64,000 bases of DNA from Gelidibacter sediminis (GTDB lineage Bacteria; Bacteroidota; Bacteroidia; Flavobacteriales; Flavobacteriaceae). The translations under genes and the position numbers were made by a program. The stretch is from NCBI RefSeq assembly GCF_004364975.1, contig NZ_SOBW01000007.1, positions 744,001-808,000 on the forward strand, in the 5' to 3' direction. The notes beneath the pieces were generated by a model, which ran no database searches, had not been told where the DNA came from, and saw only the letters and a program-made list of their open reading frames with translations. Positions 35,969 through 46,449 of this stretch are shown here, piece by piece. Within the stretch, counting starts at the first letter, position 1, and every line of letters begins with the position of its first letter.

Positions 35969-37723
35969 ATGTACAGAAGTCACAACTGTGGTGAGTTAAG
36001 AGCATCACACATCAATACCGAAGTTACCTTATCAGGATGGGTTCAAAAAAGCCGTGACAAAGGTTTTGTGCTTTGGGTAGATTTACGCGATCGTTACGGC
36101 ATTACGCAACTTGTTTTTGATGAAGAGCGCACGCCAAAAGCCTTGATGGAACAAGCCCAAAATTTAGGTCGTGAATTTGTGATTCAAATTAAAGGAACCG
36201 TAATAGAGCGTACATCTAAAAATGCCAATATAGCTACTGGCGATATTGAAATTTTGGTTTCAGAATTAACAGTATTAAATTCAGCACTTCTTCCTCCATT
36301 TACTATTGAGGATGACACTGACGGTGGTGAAGAACTCCGTATGAAATACCGTTACTTGGACATCCGAAGAAATCCTGTTAAAAACAGTTTGATTTTTAGG
36401 GCTAAAGTAGCGCAAGAAGTTCGCAATTACTTATCAAACGAAGGATTTATAGAGGTGGAAACGCCTTACTTAATTAAGTCTACACCAGAAGGTGCACGCG
36501 ATTTTGTGGTACCAAGCCGTATGAATGAAGGACAGTTTTATGCGCTTCCGCAGAGTCCGCAAACCTTTAAACAATTGTTGATGGTTGGTGGCATGGATAA
36601 ATATTTTCAAATTGTGAAATGTTTTAGGGATGAAGATTTACGTGCCGACAGACAGCCAGAATTTACGCAAATTGATTGCGAAATGGCGTTTGTGGAGCAA
36701 GAAGATATCTTAAATGCTTTTGAAGGCTTAACCCGTCATTTACTAAAAGAAGTGAACGGCGTGGAAATTGAAAAGTTCCCGCGCATGACCTATGATGAAG
36801 CGATGCAAAAGTATGGTAATGACAAACCCGACATTAGATTTGGGATGGAATTTGGCGAGTTAAACGAAGTGACACAACATAAAGATTTTGGTGTTTTCAA
36901 TACTGCTGAATTGGTAGTTGGAATCGCTGTACCTGGCGGAAACGCTTATACTCGTAAGGAAATTGACCAATTGATTAATTGGGTAAAACGTCCTCAAATT
37001 GGTGCGTTAGGCATGATTTACGCACGTTACAATGACGATGGCACTTTCAAATCTTCTGTTGATAAATTCTATGATCAAGATGATTTAGCAAAATGGGCAG
37101 AAATTACAGGCGCAAAACCTGGAGACCTGATTTGTGTACTTTCAGGACCTACACATAAAGTAAGAACGCAGTTAAGTGCCTTACGTATGGAATTGGCAAC
37201 ACGATTAGGTTTACGTAATCCTAAAGAATTTGCACCGTTATGGGTTGTAGATTTTCCATTATTGGAATGGGATGAAGAAACCAACCGTTACCACGCGATG
37301 CACCATCCGTTTACATCTCCAAAACCAGGACAATTGGAATTGTTGGATACGGATCCGGGAGCGGTGAAAGCCAACGCCTATGACTTGGTATTAAATGGTA
37401 ATGAAATTGGTGGTGGATCGATCAGAATTCACGATAAAAAGACCCAATCTCTAATGTTTGATTATTTAGGATTTACTCCTGAAGAAGCAAAGGCGCAATT
37501 TGGGTTCTTAATGGATGCCTTCCAATATGGTGCGCCGCCACACGGTGGATTAGCATTCGGATTGGACAGATTGGTAGCCATTTTAGGCGGACAAGAAACC
37601 ATTCGCGATTTTATTGCATTTCCAAAAAACAACAACGGTCGTGATGTCATGATTGATGCTCCTGCTCCAATTGATGACAAACAACTAGAGGAACTCAGTT
37701 TAAAACTGAATCTCAAATCTTAA
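35969..37723 (+). CDS. aspS: aspartate-tRNA ligase
   Basis: A 584-residue class IIb synthetase. An N-terminal OB-fold anticodon-binding domain (residues ~1-105; [13 protein letters not shown]) is followed by motif 2 ([20 protein letters not shown]) and the bacterial insertion domain. Motif 3 ([15 protein letters not shown]) comes near the C-terminus. Full length for bacterial AspRS. Whether it is discriminating or non-discriminating cannot be read from the sequence alone. Single gene with its own promoter and terminator. Confidence 0.97.
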   Translation: MYRSHNCGELRASHINTEVTLSGWVQKSRDKGFVLWVDLRDRYGITQLVFDEERTPKALMEQAQNLGREFVIQIKGTVIERTSKNANIATGDIEILVSELTVLNSALLPPFTIEDDTDGGEELRMKYRYLDIRRNPVKNSLIFRAKVAQEVRNYLSNEGFIEVETPYLIKSTPEGARDFVVPSRMNEGQFYALPQSPQTFKQLLMVGGMDKYFQIVKCFRDEDLRADRQPEFTQIDCEMAFVEQEDILNAFEGLTRHLLKEVNGVEIEKFPRMTYDEAMQKYGNDKPDIRFGMEFGELNEVTQHKDFGVFNTAELVVGIAVPGGNAYTRKEIDQLINWVKRPQIGALGMIYARYNDDGTFKSSVDKFYDQDDLAKWAEITGAKPGDLICVLSGPTHKVRTQLSALRMELATRLGLRNPKEFAPLWVVDFPLLEWDEETNRYHAMHHPFTSPKPGQLELLDTDPGAVKANAYDLVLNGNEIGGGSIRIHDKKTQSLMFDYLGFTPEEAKAQFGFLMDAFQYGAPPHGGLAFGLDRLVAILGGQETIRDFIAFPKNNNGRDVMIDAPAPIDDKQLEELSLKLNLKS

Positions 37724-37737
37724 TAAAATTTAAACCT

Positions 37738-37768
37738 TGTCCCGATAACCATCGGGACATATTTTTTA
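37738..37768 (+). terminator. terminator of aspS
   Basis: TGTCCCGAT-AACC-ATCGGGACA followed by A and a T run: a perfect 9-bp GC-rich stem. Confidence 0.9.
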
Positions 37769-37780
37769 GTAGATTTAAAA

Positions 37781-39568
37781 ATGCCTAAACGACCACTTTT
37801 TAAGCAACTCCTCATCTGGAGAGCCAAATACATTTCTCACAATCAGTTTGTGATTATTCTAAGTATTTTGGTTGGTTTTACTTCTGGCTTAGGTGCGGTT
37901 GTTCTAAAAAATCTCACGCATTTTATCCAAAGTATCATGGAAGGGCAATTGGTGAAGTATTACCAAGAGGCGTTCTATTTCCTGTTTCCCATTGTTGGTC
38001 TGACCTTAGTGTACTTCCTTATGAAATATGTCATCAGGCATAAGGTAAGTCACGGAATCCCTTCAACGCTTTATTCAATCTCAAAGCGTAAAGGCCTCAT
38101 GAAACGCTATCAAATGTTCGGCTCTGTTATTACTGCACCGCTCACGGTCGGTTTTGGTGGTTCTGTGGGATTGGAAGGCCCTACTGTGGCTACTGGAGCG
38201 GCCATAAGTTCAAACATTGCACGCTTGTTTCACGTCAATCAATCCACGCGGAACTTATTGATAGGTTGTGCCGCAGCGGGAGCCATGTCCTCCATTTTTA
38301 AAGCACCTGTTGCAGCCATTATTTTTGCGATAGAAGTATTCAGTTTAGATTTGACCATTGCCTCCATGTTACCGCTACTAACGGCATCATTATCGGCGAT
38401 TTTGACGTCTTATTTTTTTCTTGGTAATGATGTGCTTCTACCCTTCAGTCTCGAGGACGGATTTAAATTATCGGACGCTCCATTTTACCTGATCTTAGGA
38501 GTTGTTGCCGCATTTACGTCTATTTATTTCACTGAAGTGTATGATCGCATACAACGGCTCTTTGATCGGGTGAACTCACCCATAAAAAGGCTACTGATTG
38601 GAGGTTCGCTTTTGGGTGTCTTAATTTATTTTATTCCCCCCTTATACGGTGAAGGCTTTGAAGTGATTAATAATTTAATTGCTGGGAATCATCAAAAAGC
38701 CATTCAGAATAATTTTTTAAATCTCAATGTAGAAAACATTTGGGTGGTCATTTTACTTTTAGCAGGTTTGGTGTTTTTTAAAATTATTGCCAGTGCGCTC
38801 ACTTTTGGAGCTGGTGGTGTTGGTGGTATTTTCGCACCAACGTTATTTATGGGCAGCATTATGGGCAATTGTGTTGCTAAACTTATCAATCACAGTGGAT
38901 TCACAAATTATCCTGTCTCAGAAAGTAATTTTACGTTAGTTGGCATGGCGGGTTTAATGGCCGGGGTACTCCATGCGCCTTTAACTGCAATTTTCTTAAT
39001 TGCCGAAGTCACGGGCGGCTATGAGTTATTTATACCGCTTATGCTGACGGCCGCCATATCGTTCGGCATTACGAAATATTTTCACCCACATTCCGTTTAT
39101 ACTATGGAATTGGGGCGTAAAGGAGAACTCATTACCCACGACAAAGATCATGCGGTGTTAACCTTGATGGACATCAATAAAGTTATTGAAACAAATTTTA
39201 TTAAAATTACTACCACGATGACTTTGGGCGATATTGTACACGAGGCAGTAATAAAATCAAATCGGAATATATTTCCTGTGGTCGACGCCAAAACGAATAC
39301 CTTAAAAGGGATCATCTTATTGGACGACATTCGCCCGATAATGTTTGACCCAACACTATATTCTGAAGTATTTGCTCGCGATGTGATGCAAGCGCCACCG
39401 GATACCATCGACATTAATAAAGACAAGATGACTGAAATCATGAAAAAATTTCAAGATAGTAATGCTTGGAATTTGCCTGTGGTAGATAACGGAATTTATG
39501 TTGGATTTATATCCAAATCCAAACTGCTCACCATGTACCGTCGCAAACTAATAAACATCACACAATAA
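37781..39568 (+). CDS. ClC-type chloride channel/antiporter with CBS domains
   Basis: A 595-residue membrane protein of the ClC family. Selectivity motifs visible are SHGIPS (residues 90-95, in place of GSGIP), GLEGP (130-134, with the gating glutamate E132; usually GREGP) and GVGGIFAPTLFMG. About 18 membrane helices are followed by a pair of CBS domains in the last ~130 residues. The retained E132 allows Cl-/H+ exchange, but the mechanism is not proven. The stop overlaps the start of a small gene by one base. Confidence 0.92.
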   Translation: MPKRPLFKQLLIWRAKYISHNQFVIILSILVGFTSGLGAVVLKNLTHFIQSIMEGQLVKYYQEAFYFLFPIVGLTLVYFLMKYVIRHKVSHGIPSTLYSISKRKGLMKRYQMFGSVITAPLTVGFGGSVGLEGPTVATGAAISSNIARLFHVNQSTRNLLIGCAAAGAMSSIFKAPVAAIIFAIEVFSLDLTIASMLPLLTASLSAILTSYFFLGNDVLLPFSLEDGFKLSDAPFYLILGVVAAFTSIYFTEVYDRIQRLFDRVNSPIKRLLIGGSLLGVLIYFIPPLYGEGFEVINNLIAGNHQKAIQNNFLNLNVENIWVVILLLAGLVFFKIIASALTFGAGGVGGIFAPTLFMGSIMGNCVAKLINHSGFTNYPVSESNFTLVGMAGLMAGVLHAPLTAIFLIAEVTGGYELFIPLMLTAAISFGITKYFHPHSVYTMELGRKGELITHDKDHAVLTLMDINKVIETNFIKITTTMTLGDIVHEAVIKSNRNIFPVVDAKTNTLKGIILLDDIRPIMFDPTLYSEVFARDVMQAPPDTIDINKDKMTEIMKKFQDSNAWNLPVVDNGIYVGFISKSKLLTMYRRKLINITQ

Positions 39569-39801
39569 TGAAATATTTAATAATCGTATTGGTAATCTTA
39601 ACGTTAGGCAGTATTGCTGCCGGATTTATCTTTGAGACCGAATATTCCCAAAAGATGATCGGTTTTGGAACTGTTGGACTGTTTTTGGTAGTGTTTCCAT
39701 TATTCACCTACCACCGCTGGAAGGATCGGAACTTTAAGGATTATATGCTCACTAAGGAGAATTTAGATAAGATGCGCGATAAAGAAAAAAACAAATTCTA
39801 G
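39568..39801 (+). CDS. small membrane protein, 77 aa
   Basis: A 77-residue protein with two hydrophobic helices (residues ~2-22 and ~30-48) and a charged tail rich in K, D and E. Its ATG overlaps the ClC stop codon by one base, so it is probably translationally coupled and may be an accessory of the channel. I do not recognise a family. Its 3' end overlaps the convergent tadA gene by four bases. Confidence 0.72.
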   Translation: MKYLIIVLVILTLGSIAAGFIFETEYSQKMIGFGTVGLFLVVFPLFTYHRWKDRNFKDYMLTKENLDKMRDKEKNKF

Positions 39802-40247
39802 TTTAAGTTCCGCTTTTCAATAAAGAAACGTTTCAATAATTGCGCTGACTCTTCTTCCAAAATCCCACCAACCATCACCGTTTTGGGATGCAACTTTGTG
39901 TTTAAGGCAATGCACCCGCGTTCCGGGTCTCTGGCCCCATATACAATTTTGTTAATCTGACTCCAATACAAAGCTCCAGCACACATCTGACAGGGCTCTA
40001 AGGTGACGTAAAGCGTACAATTAATAAGATATTTTCCTCCTAAAAAATTGGCCGCGGCTGTAATAGCTTGCATCTCTGCATGTGCAGTAACATCATTTAA
40101 AAGTTCAGTTAAATTATGAGCACGGGCAATGATTCTATTATCAATCACAATTAATGCACCCACAGGAATTTCGCCCTTATCAAAGGCAATTTCAGCTTCC
40201 TGCAAAGCTTTTCTCATAAAATAGACATCGTCAAAAGGATTTTCCAC
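39798..40247 (-). CDS. tadA: tRNA-specific adenosine deaminase
   Basis: A 149-residue zinc deaminase with H56-A-E58 and C86/C89 in LEPCQMCAGAL. This is the pattern of TadA, which converts A34 of tRNA-Arg to inosine. The start is GTG, giving MENPFDDVYFMRKAL; an internal ATG at residue 11 is less likely because the conserved N-terminal helix would be lost. It converges with the small membrane gene and diverges from dxs. Confidence 0.9.
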   Translation of the reverse strand: MENPFDDVYFMRKALQEAEIAFDKGEIPVGALIVIDNRIIARAHNLTELLNDVTAHAEMQAITAAANFLGGKYLINCTLYVTLEPCQMCAGALYWSQINKIVYGARDPERGCIALNTKLHPKTVMVGGILEEESAQLLKRFFIEKRNLN

Positions 40248-40293
40248 AAGGCAATCTTCAGAGGTTAAAAATCAAAAATACAATTTCAAATGC

Positions 40294-40301
40294 TACATTT
40301 G
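40294..40301 (+). promoter_or_regulatory. -7 element of the dxs promoter
   Basis: TACATTTG fits the Bacteroidota -7 box. No good TTTG is seen at the -33 position. It ends seven bases before the dxs ATG, so the mRNA would have almost no leader. Confidence 0.45.
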
Positions 40302-40308
40302 TATCCAG

Positions 40309-42087
40309 ATGAAAAATATATTGGACCATATCCATTCGCCGTCAGATTTAAGAGCTTTAACTCAGGAAGATTTGCCACACCTTGCTAAAGAGCTCCGCAA
40401 CTTTATAATTAATATTGTGGCGACTAAGGAAGGACATCTTGGCGCGAGTCTTGGAGTGGTAGAACTGACCATTGCTTTGCATTATGTGTTCCATACACCC
40501 GAAGATTTATTGGTTTGGGATGTAGGTCATCAAGCCTATGGCCATAAAATTTTAACTGGTAGACGCACTAATTTTCATACCAACAGACAACGTGGAGGCA
40601 TCAGCGGATTCCCGAAACGGGATGAAAGTGACTACGACACCTTTGGTGTTGGCCACTCCTCTACCTCCATCTCAGCAGCGTTAGGTATGGCGATTGCCTC
40701 ACAACTAAAAGGAGAAGACAAACATCATGTAGCCATTATTGGCGATGCCTCAATTGCGAGCGGGATGGCCTTTGAAGGGCTCAACCATGCCGGCGTTACC
40801 GATGCCAATTTACTGGTCATCCTTAATGATAATGCCATTGGCATCGACCCGAGTGTTGGCGCTCTAAAGCAATATTTGACCAACGTCAAAAAAGGTACAG
40901 AAAAGCAAGACAACATATTTGAAGCGCTCAATTTTGATTATACCGGACCTATTGATGGTCATGATTTGGATGCTATAATTTCAGAATTAACCCGACTAAA
41001 ATCTGTTAAAGGCCCAAAATTTTTGCATGTCATTACTACTAAAGGGAAAGGCTTAAAACAAGCAGAAGAAAACCAAGTAACCTATCACGCACCAGGAAAA
41101 TTCGATTCACTTACCGGAGAATTGATAGCAAAATCAGCATCGTCGCTTACAAAGTTTCAGGATGTTTTTGGATTGACTTTAGTAGAATTGGCGGAGCAAA
41201 ACCCGAAGATTGTAGGCATTACGCCTGCAATGCCTACCGGAAGCTCCCTGAAATATATGATGGATCAAATGCCCGATCGCGCTTTTGATGTGGGCATTGC
41301 TGAACAACATGCAGTAACGCTTTCCGCTGGAATGGCCACACAAGGCATGATGGTGTTTTGTAATATTTACTCTACATTTTTACAGCGCGCCTACGATCAG
41401 GTTATACATGATGTCGCTTTACAGAATTTACCAGTAATTTTTTGCTTGGATCGTGCAGGCTTGGTAGGAGAAGATGGCGCCACACACCATGGGGTTTTTG
41501 ATTTAGCCTATCTCCGATGCATCCCAAACCTCATCATCATGGCTCCGCGGAATGAATGCGAATTACGTAATATCATGTACACGGCGCAATTGGGACTTGA
41601 ACATCCTATCGCCATCAGATATCCGCGTGGTTATGGATCAGTTGCAGATTGGAAACAGCCTTTTCAAAAGTTAGTCATCGGCAAAGGAGAAGTCCTTAAA
41701 GAAGGAAAAGACATTGCGATTTTAACCGTAGGTTTCATTGCTGAAAACGCCAAAGAAGCCATCCAAAAAGTGAGTAACGCACAAGAAATTGCACACTACG
41801 ACATGTGTTTTATAAAACCATTGGATGAAGTGTTGTTACATGACATTTTCAAAACTTTCAAATACATTATCACTATTGAAGATGGCACGGTAAAAGGAGG
41901 ATTTGGATCAGCAGTTCTAGAATTTGCGGCAGAGCACGATTACCAATTACCAATAAAAGTACTCGGTATTCCGGATGCTTTTATAGAACAAGGCACCGTA
42001 AAACAATTACAGGAATTGTCGCACGTAGATGCAAATTCTATTTCTAATACTTTAGAAACGGCCTTACTTCAAATCAAAAACAGCTAG
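40309..42087 (+). CDS. dxs: 1-deoxy-D-xylulose-5-phosphate synthase
   Basis: A 592-residue thiamine-diphosphate enzyme that joins pyruvate and glyceraldehyde 3-phosphate in the first step of the MEP isoprenoid pathway. The N-terminal half shows HLGASLGVVELT, VWDVGHQAYGHKIL and the ThDP/Mg motif GDASIASGMAFEGLN...LNDN. The second domain shows DVGIAEQHAVTLSAG and the third the transketolase C-terminal fold. It is somewhat shorter than E. coli Dxs (620), with a shorter interdomain region. Single gene. Confidence 0.95.
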   Translation: MKNILDHIHSPSDLRALTQEDLPHLAKELRNFIINIVATKEGHLGASLGVVELTIALHYVFHTPEDLLVWDVGHQAYGHKILTGRRTNFHTNRQRGGISGFPKRDESDYDTFGVGHSSTSISAALGMAIASQLKGEDKHHVAIIGDASIASGMAFEGLNHAGVTDANLLVILNDNAIGIDPSVGALKQYLTNVKKGTEKQDNIFEALNFDYTGPIDGHDLDAIISELTRLKSVKGPKFLHVITTKGKGLKQAEENQVTYHAPGKFDSLTGELIAKSASSLTKFQDVFGLTLVELAEQNPKIVGITPAMPTGSSLKYMMDQMPDRAFDVGIAEQHAVTLSAGMATQGMMVFCNIYSTFLQRAYDQVIHDVALQNLPVIFCLDRAGLVGEDGATHHGVFDLAYLRCIPNLIIMAPRNECELRNIMYTAQLGLEHPIAIRYPRGYGSVADWKQPFQKLVIGKGEVLKEGKDIAILTVGFIAENAKEAIQKVSNAQEIAHYDMCFIKPLDEVLLHDIFKTFKYIITIEDGTVKGGFGSAVLEFAAEHDYQLPIKVLGIPDAFIEQGTVKQLQELSHVDANSISNTLETALLQIKNS

Positions 42088-42111
42088 AAAAGTACGTGTT
42101 AAAAAAATCGA

Positions 42112-43455
42112 TTAAAAATGTGTGCCTTGAAGTTTTTTATGCGTCATAATGGCTTTACTATCTGAAAATTTAGCCACATAATTACAAATGCCTAACAAGC
42201 TGTGATAGATATTTTCCTGATTTAAGTCGAGCGTTTTTGGAAAAATCTTAAGAATTGATTTGTTATAACTGCCCAAAGTTCCTTGGTGATGATTTAAGAT
42301 CGTACCCGTAAACACGTCCAAAATACCATCAATAATCTTGAATCCAGCTATTTCCTTGTCTACCACCTCAGCCGATTGATAGACCTTTTCAACACTCACT
42401 TTAATGATATCCTTTATCTGCGCTTGATATTTAGAAACATCCATCAAGGCTTTATCAAATGTGCCGTTAAGAATTTCCTCTTCATGTGCCATAAACAGCT
42501 CAACCGCTTCATTTATTAATGTACTAATTGCCAACGCACGCAAATAACTAATGCGGTCTTCAGTATTGGACAATGCATGGTAATTGTTTGTATTAATGGT
42601 GTCTCTTACCAATTTGATAAGATATTCCAGAGCATATTCCTCATTAATCAATCCTAAATTGATGCCATCTTCAAAGTCGATAATAGTATAACAAATATCA
42701 TCGGCAGCTTCCACTAAAAATGCCAAAGGGTGACGGGAATAGCTTAAATCTTCGTCATTACCACGGCTAATCAATCCAAGTTCCTGAGCAATATCATCAA
42801 AGGCCTCTTTCTCACTTTGGAAAAATCCGTATTTCTTATCAGCAATATGCGAAGTTGGTTTTTTAGGCAGCGATTCTTTAGGGTATTTTGTAAACGCACC
42901 AAGTGTAGCATAGCTTAAGCGTAAGCCGCCCAATCGTCCGACACGACTTTCAGTCAAAATTTTAAATCCGTTGGCGTTTCCTTCAAAATCGCATAAATCT
43001 TGATATTCTTTATCCGTTAACTGCGATTTAAACTTTTTGCCTTTACCGTTTTTAAAAAATTCGCCAATTGCTTTCTCACCAGAATGACCAAACGGCGGAT
43101 TCCCGATATCGTGAGCTAAAGCTGCTGCAGCGACAATCGCTCCAAAGTCGTTAGCCTGATACCCATGTATATTTTGAAGGTGCGGGTATTTAGCCAATAC
43201 TTTTTGACCAACGCGTCTTCCTAAACTTCTTCCTACAACACTTACTTCCAAACTATGCGTCAATCGGGTGTGTACAAAGTCGGTTTGAGACATCGGAATG
43301 ACCTGGGTTTTATCTTGTAAGCTTCTGAATTCTGAAGAGAAAATGACACGATCATAATCTACTTCAAAGCCCAAACGAGTTTCATCCTGTTCTTTTCTGA
43401 TACGTTTGTGCGTATCTCCAAATCGTTTTAATGATAATAATTGTTCCCAGTTCAT
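42112..43455 (-). CDS. dgt: deoxyguanosinetriphosphate triphosphohydrolase
   Basis: A 447-residue HD-domain dNTPase that removes triphosphate from dGTP or other dNTPs. The N-terminus carries FSSEFRSLQDKTQVIP, then THSLEVSVVG and the HD metal motif LAHDIGNPPFGHSGE. Length and motif order fit the Dgt type 2 proteins of Bacteroidota. It is cytoplasmic. It converges with dxs and diverges from a TonB-dependent receptor gene. Confidence 0.92.
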   Translation of the reverse strand: MNWEQLLSLKRFGDTHKRIRKEQDETRLGFEVDYDRVIFSSEFRSLQDKTQVIPMSQTDFVHTRLTHSLEVSVVGRSLGRRVGQKVLAKYPHLQNIHGYQANDFGAIVAAAALAHDIGNPPFGHSGEKAIGEFFKNGKGKKFKSQLTDKEYQDLCDFEGNANGFKILTESRVGRLGGLRLSYATLGAFTKYPKESLPKKPTSHIADKKYGFFQSEKEAFDDIAQELGLISRGNDEDLSYSRHPLAFLVEAADDICYTIIDFEDGINLGLINEEYALEYLIKLVRDTINTNNYHALSNTEDRISYLRALAISTLINEAVELFMAHEEEILNGTFDKALMDVSKYQAQIKDIIKVSVEKVYQSAEVVDKEIAGFKIIDGILDVFTGTILNHHQGTLGSYNKSILKIFPKTLDLNQENIYHSLLGICNYVAKFSDSKAIMTHKKLQGTHF

Positions 43456-43634
43456 AGTAATGCTTTAAGCGCACGCAAGATACATTTTTCAATGTTAAAT
43501 TTATATCACCTATTGGCAATAATTCACGTAAAACTAACACAAACCTAACTTATATATGACTTAGCCTTAATCCTTAGTTAACCTTCTTTTTACACATCAT
43601 CAGTTTCTTTGCAGCAAACAATTTAGAACGACTG

Positions 43635-46370
43635 ATGAAGCATTTATTAACATTATTAACCCTTGTATTCACCTCAGTTTTGAGTGCACAATCTACAGCG
43701 TCAATTGCTGGAAAATTGATTGATAAAGAATATAATAACGAACCCTTGGCATTTGGAAATGTCCTTATTAAGGGAACAACTATTGGAACCACATCTGACA
43801 TGGATGGGGTTTATCATTTTGACAACTTAGATGAAGGTCTCTACACCTTAGTTTACAGTTTTGTTGGTTATGAAACCAAAGAATTAGAAGTAGTCCTTGA
43901 AGCTGGAAAAGAAGTTAATGTGGATGTAGAAATGTTTGCAAGTTCAGCTTCCTTAGACGAAGTAGTTATTACAACCACTACACGAAAAGAAAGTGAAACT
44001 GCACTTTTGTTAGACCAAAAAAATGCAATTGAAATCAAGCAAAGTATTGGTTCAGAAGAATTATCACGCAAAGGCATCAGCGATGTTGCCAGTGCTGTGG
44101 TTAAAACAACGGGCGTTTCCAAGCAGGAAGGCTCCAACACTATTTATGTACGCGGACTTGGAGATCGTTACAATTCCACATCGCTAAACGGACTTCCTAT
44201 AACTTCGAACGATCCTGAAAAGAAAAACATTTCCCTGGACCTTTTTTCAACAGATATTGTTGAATTCATTTCTATTGATAAGGTTTATGGCCCTAAAATT
44301 TCTGGTGATTTCGCAGGGGGAAACGTAGATATTACCTCTATAAACTACAAAGGAAAAGGCATGTTAGAAGTTAATTTGGGCTCTACAATGGGAACCAATG
44401 CGCTCGACAAATTCAATGATTTCCAACTTCAAGATGGTCCAAATAGATTTGGATTCTCTAATTATGGTGTTCCAAATAATCCACTTAACGGCTACAATTT
44501 TGAGAACAAATTAGCACCTGTAAAAGAGAAACCAATAGGCAGCGCCTTAGATTTAAAGGCAGGTAAATCTTTCAGCATTGGCGAAGAAGGCAGCCTTAAT
44601 TTATTCGCGACAGCTAGTTTTGACAATGGCTTTGAATATAGAGATGGCATCAACCAAAGTGTAAGTGCTCAAGGTGCCAAATTGAAATCATTCAATCAGG
44701 AACGCTTTTCGTATAACACGAATACCACAGGAATGTTTAATGCGAATTATCGCCTTAATTCCAACCATAAAATTGCCTATAACTTTTTAACGGTTAACTC
44801 TTCCAGCCAAACTAAAGATGGATACAAAGGGTTTATTCGTGACATTGCGGAAGACAATAACGGACTTATTCAACGTAGTACTTATATCCAAAACACATTA
44901 ATGATTCACCAATTATTAGGAAACCATAAACTATCCGATAAATTGGATTTCGATTGGGCAACGTCGTATAATAAAGTAGAAGGTGATATGCCGGACAGAA
45001 CGCAAAACACCTTAAAATATTCAGAGGATGCTAACGGATATGTTTTTGCTCAAAATACGATTACTGACAACCACAGATACTATCAAAATTTGGTGGAAGA
45101 TGAATTGGCAGCAAATCTTTCAGTAAGCTACAGGTTGAATGAAGATGAAAATGGCGTATCCAAAGGAAAAGCGACTTTAGGCTATAACGGCCGATTTAAA
45201 AACCGTGATTTTGAGGCCATTCAATTTAACTTCAGAATTTCAGGATCAGAATTAAATTCGGCAGTAAATCCTGATAACTTAGATGCATTTTTAAATAAGC
45301 AAAACTATAGCAATGGCCTATTTGGCATCGAATCCTTTGCTGGATTAACACCTCAAACTTATGATGGCGAACAACTCATTCACGCAGGGTTTGCGAGTTT
45401 AGAATACAATCTATCAGATAAACTAAGCGCTGTTGCAGGTTTGCGTTTTGAGAGAGTAGAACAAACCGTTTCTTGGAGAACACAATTGGATGCCTCAGGA
45501 AAAAACAATACGTTTAACAGAAATGAGTTTTTGCCAAGTGTCATTTTAAAATATGAACTGAACGAAAAACAAAATCTACGTTTCGGTGCCAGCAAAACTT
45601 ACACTTTACCACAATTTAAAGAACGCGCACTCTTTATTTATGAAGACGTGACTGAGGTAAAAGTTGGAAACCCAGATTTGTATCCTTCCCAAAACTACAA
45701 CGTAGATTTAAAGTGGGAGGTGTTTCCTAAAAACTCAGAATTATTCTCTGTAACTGCTTTTGGAAAATACATTCTAGATCCTATAAATGAAATCACTTTA
45801 GCGTCTTCTACCAATGACATTTCCTTTATAAACACAGGAGATTCAGGTTATGTTTATGGTGCTGAAATAGAAATTAGAAAAGACCTATTCAACTTTGATG
45901 TTGAAGAATCTAACACGCTTTCTGCAGGACTTAATGCATCTTTCATGCAAACGCACCAGGAATTGGATTCTGAAAAAGTAAGACAGGAAACCAATTACAA
46001 CACGAATCTTACAAATGACACCTCAGGATTTACAGGCGCTTCAGATAGGTTGTTGAATGCTGATCTGTCTTACATCAAATCGTTCAAGAATGACGGCAAT
46101 TTAATGGCCACGCTTGCTTACTCGTACACTTCTGACAAAATCTATGCATTAGGTGTAGAAACTAAAGGAAACTTGGTTGACAAGGGTGTTGGCACTTTAG
46201 ATTTTATCCTTAAAACTAAAATCAACAAGCATTTCGGAATTGATTTAACAGTGAAAAACATATTGAATCCTGCAATTGAAAGAATTCAAGAAAATGCTTC
46301 AGAGGACATCACTGTATTATCATTTAAACGAGGTGCATTTTTCAAATTAGGATTGCGCTACAAATTATAA
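43635..46370 (+). CDS. TonB-dependent receptor
   Basis: A 911-residue outer-membrane receptor. The signal peptide is residues 1-18 (MKHLLTLLTLVFTSVLSAQ). Residues ~22-105 are a carboxypeptidase-regulatory-like domain (ASIAGKLIDKEYNNEPLAFG...SFVGYETKELEV). The plug at ~125-250 has SNTIYVRGLGDRYNSTSLNG and GPKISGDFAGGNVDI. The barrel ends FFKLGLRYKL. It resembles the receptors that occur beside beta-helix surface lipoproteins in flavobacteria. The lipoprotein gene follows after 79 bases. The ligand is unknown. Confidence 0.93.
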   Translation: MKHLLTLLTLVFTSVLSAQSTASIAGKLIDKEYNNEPLAFGNVLIKGTTIGTTSDMDGVYHFDNLDEGLYTLVYSFVGYETKELEVVLEAGKEVNVDVEMFASSASLDEVVITTTTRKESETALLLDQKNAIEIKQSIGSEELSRKGISDVASAVVKTTGVSKQEGSNTIYVRGLGDRYNSTSLNGLPITSNDPEKKNISLDLFSTDIVEFISIDKVYGPKISGDFAGGNVDITSINYKGKGMLEVNLGSTMGTNALDKFNDFQLQDGPNRFGFSNYGVPNNPLNGYNFENKLAPVKEKPIGSALDLKAGKSFSIGEEGSLNLFATASFDNGFEYRDGINQSVSAQGAKLKSFNQERFSYNTNTTGMFNANYRLNSNHKIAYNFLTVNSSSQTKDGYKGFIRDIAEDNNGLIQRSTYIQNTLMIHQLLGNHKLSDKLDFDWATSYNKVEGDMPDRTQNTLKYSEDANGYVFAQNTITDNHRYYQNLVEDELAANLSVSYRLNEDENGVSKGKATLGYNGRFKNRDFEAIQFNFRISGSELNSAVNPDNLDAFLNKQNYSNGLFGIESFAGLTPQTYDGEQLIHAGFASLEYNLSDKLSAVAGLRFERVEQTVSWRTQLDASGKNNTFNRNEFLPSVILKYELNEKQNLRFGASKTYTLPQFKERALFIYEDVTEVKVGNPDLYPSQNYNVDLKWEVFPKNSELFSVTAFGKYILDPINEITLASSTNDISFINTGDSGYVYGAEIEIRKDLFNFDVEESNTLSAGLNASFMQTHQELDSEKVRQETNYNTNLTNDTSGFTGASDRLLNADLSYIKSFKNDGNLMATLAYSYTSDKIYALGVETKGNLVDKGVGTLDFILKTKINKHFGIDLTVKNILNPAIERIQENASEDITVLSFKRGAFFKLGLRYKL

Positions 46371-46449
46371 ATCTCAAAACAACGACCCAACATATATCAA
46401 CTCAATCAATTAAAAATTTGTAATTAAAAACAATTAACAAGTAAACATT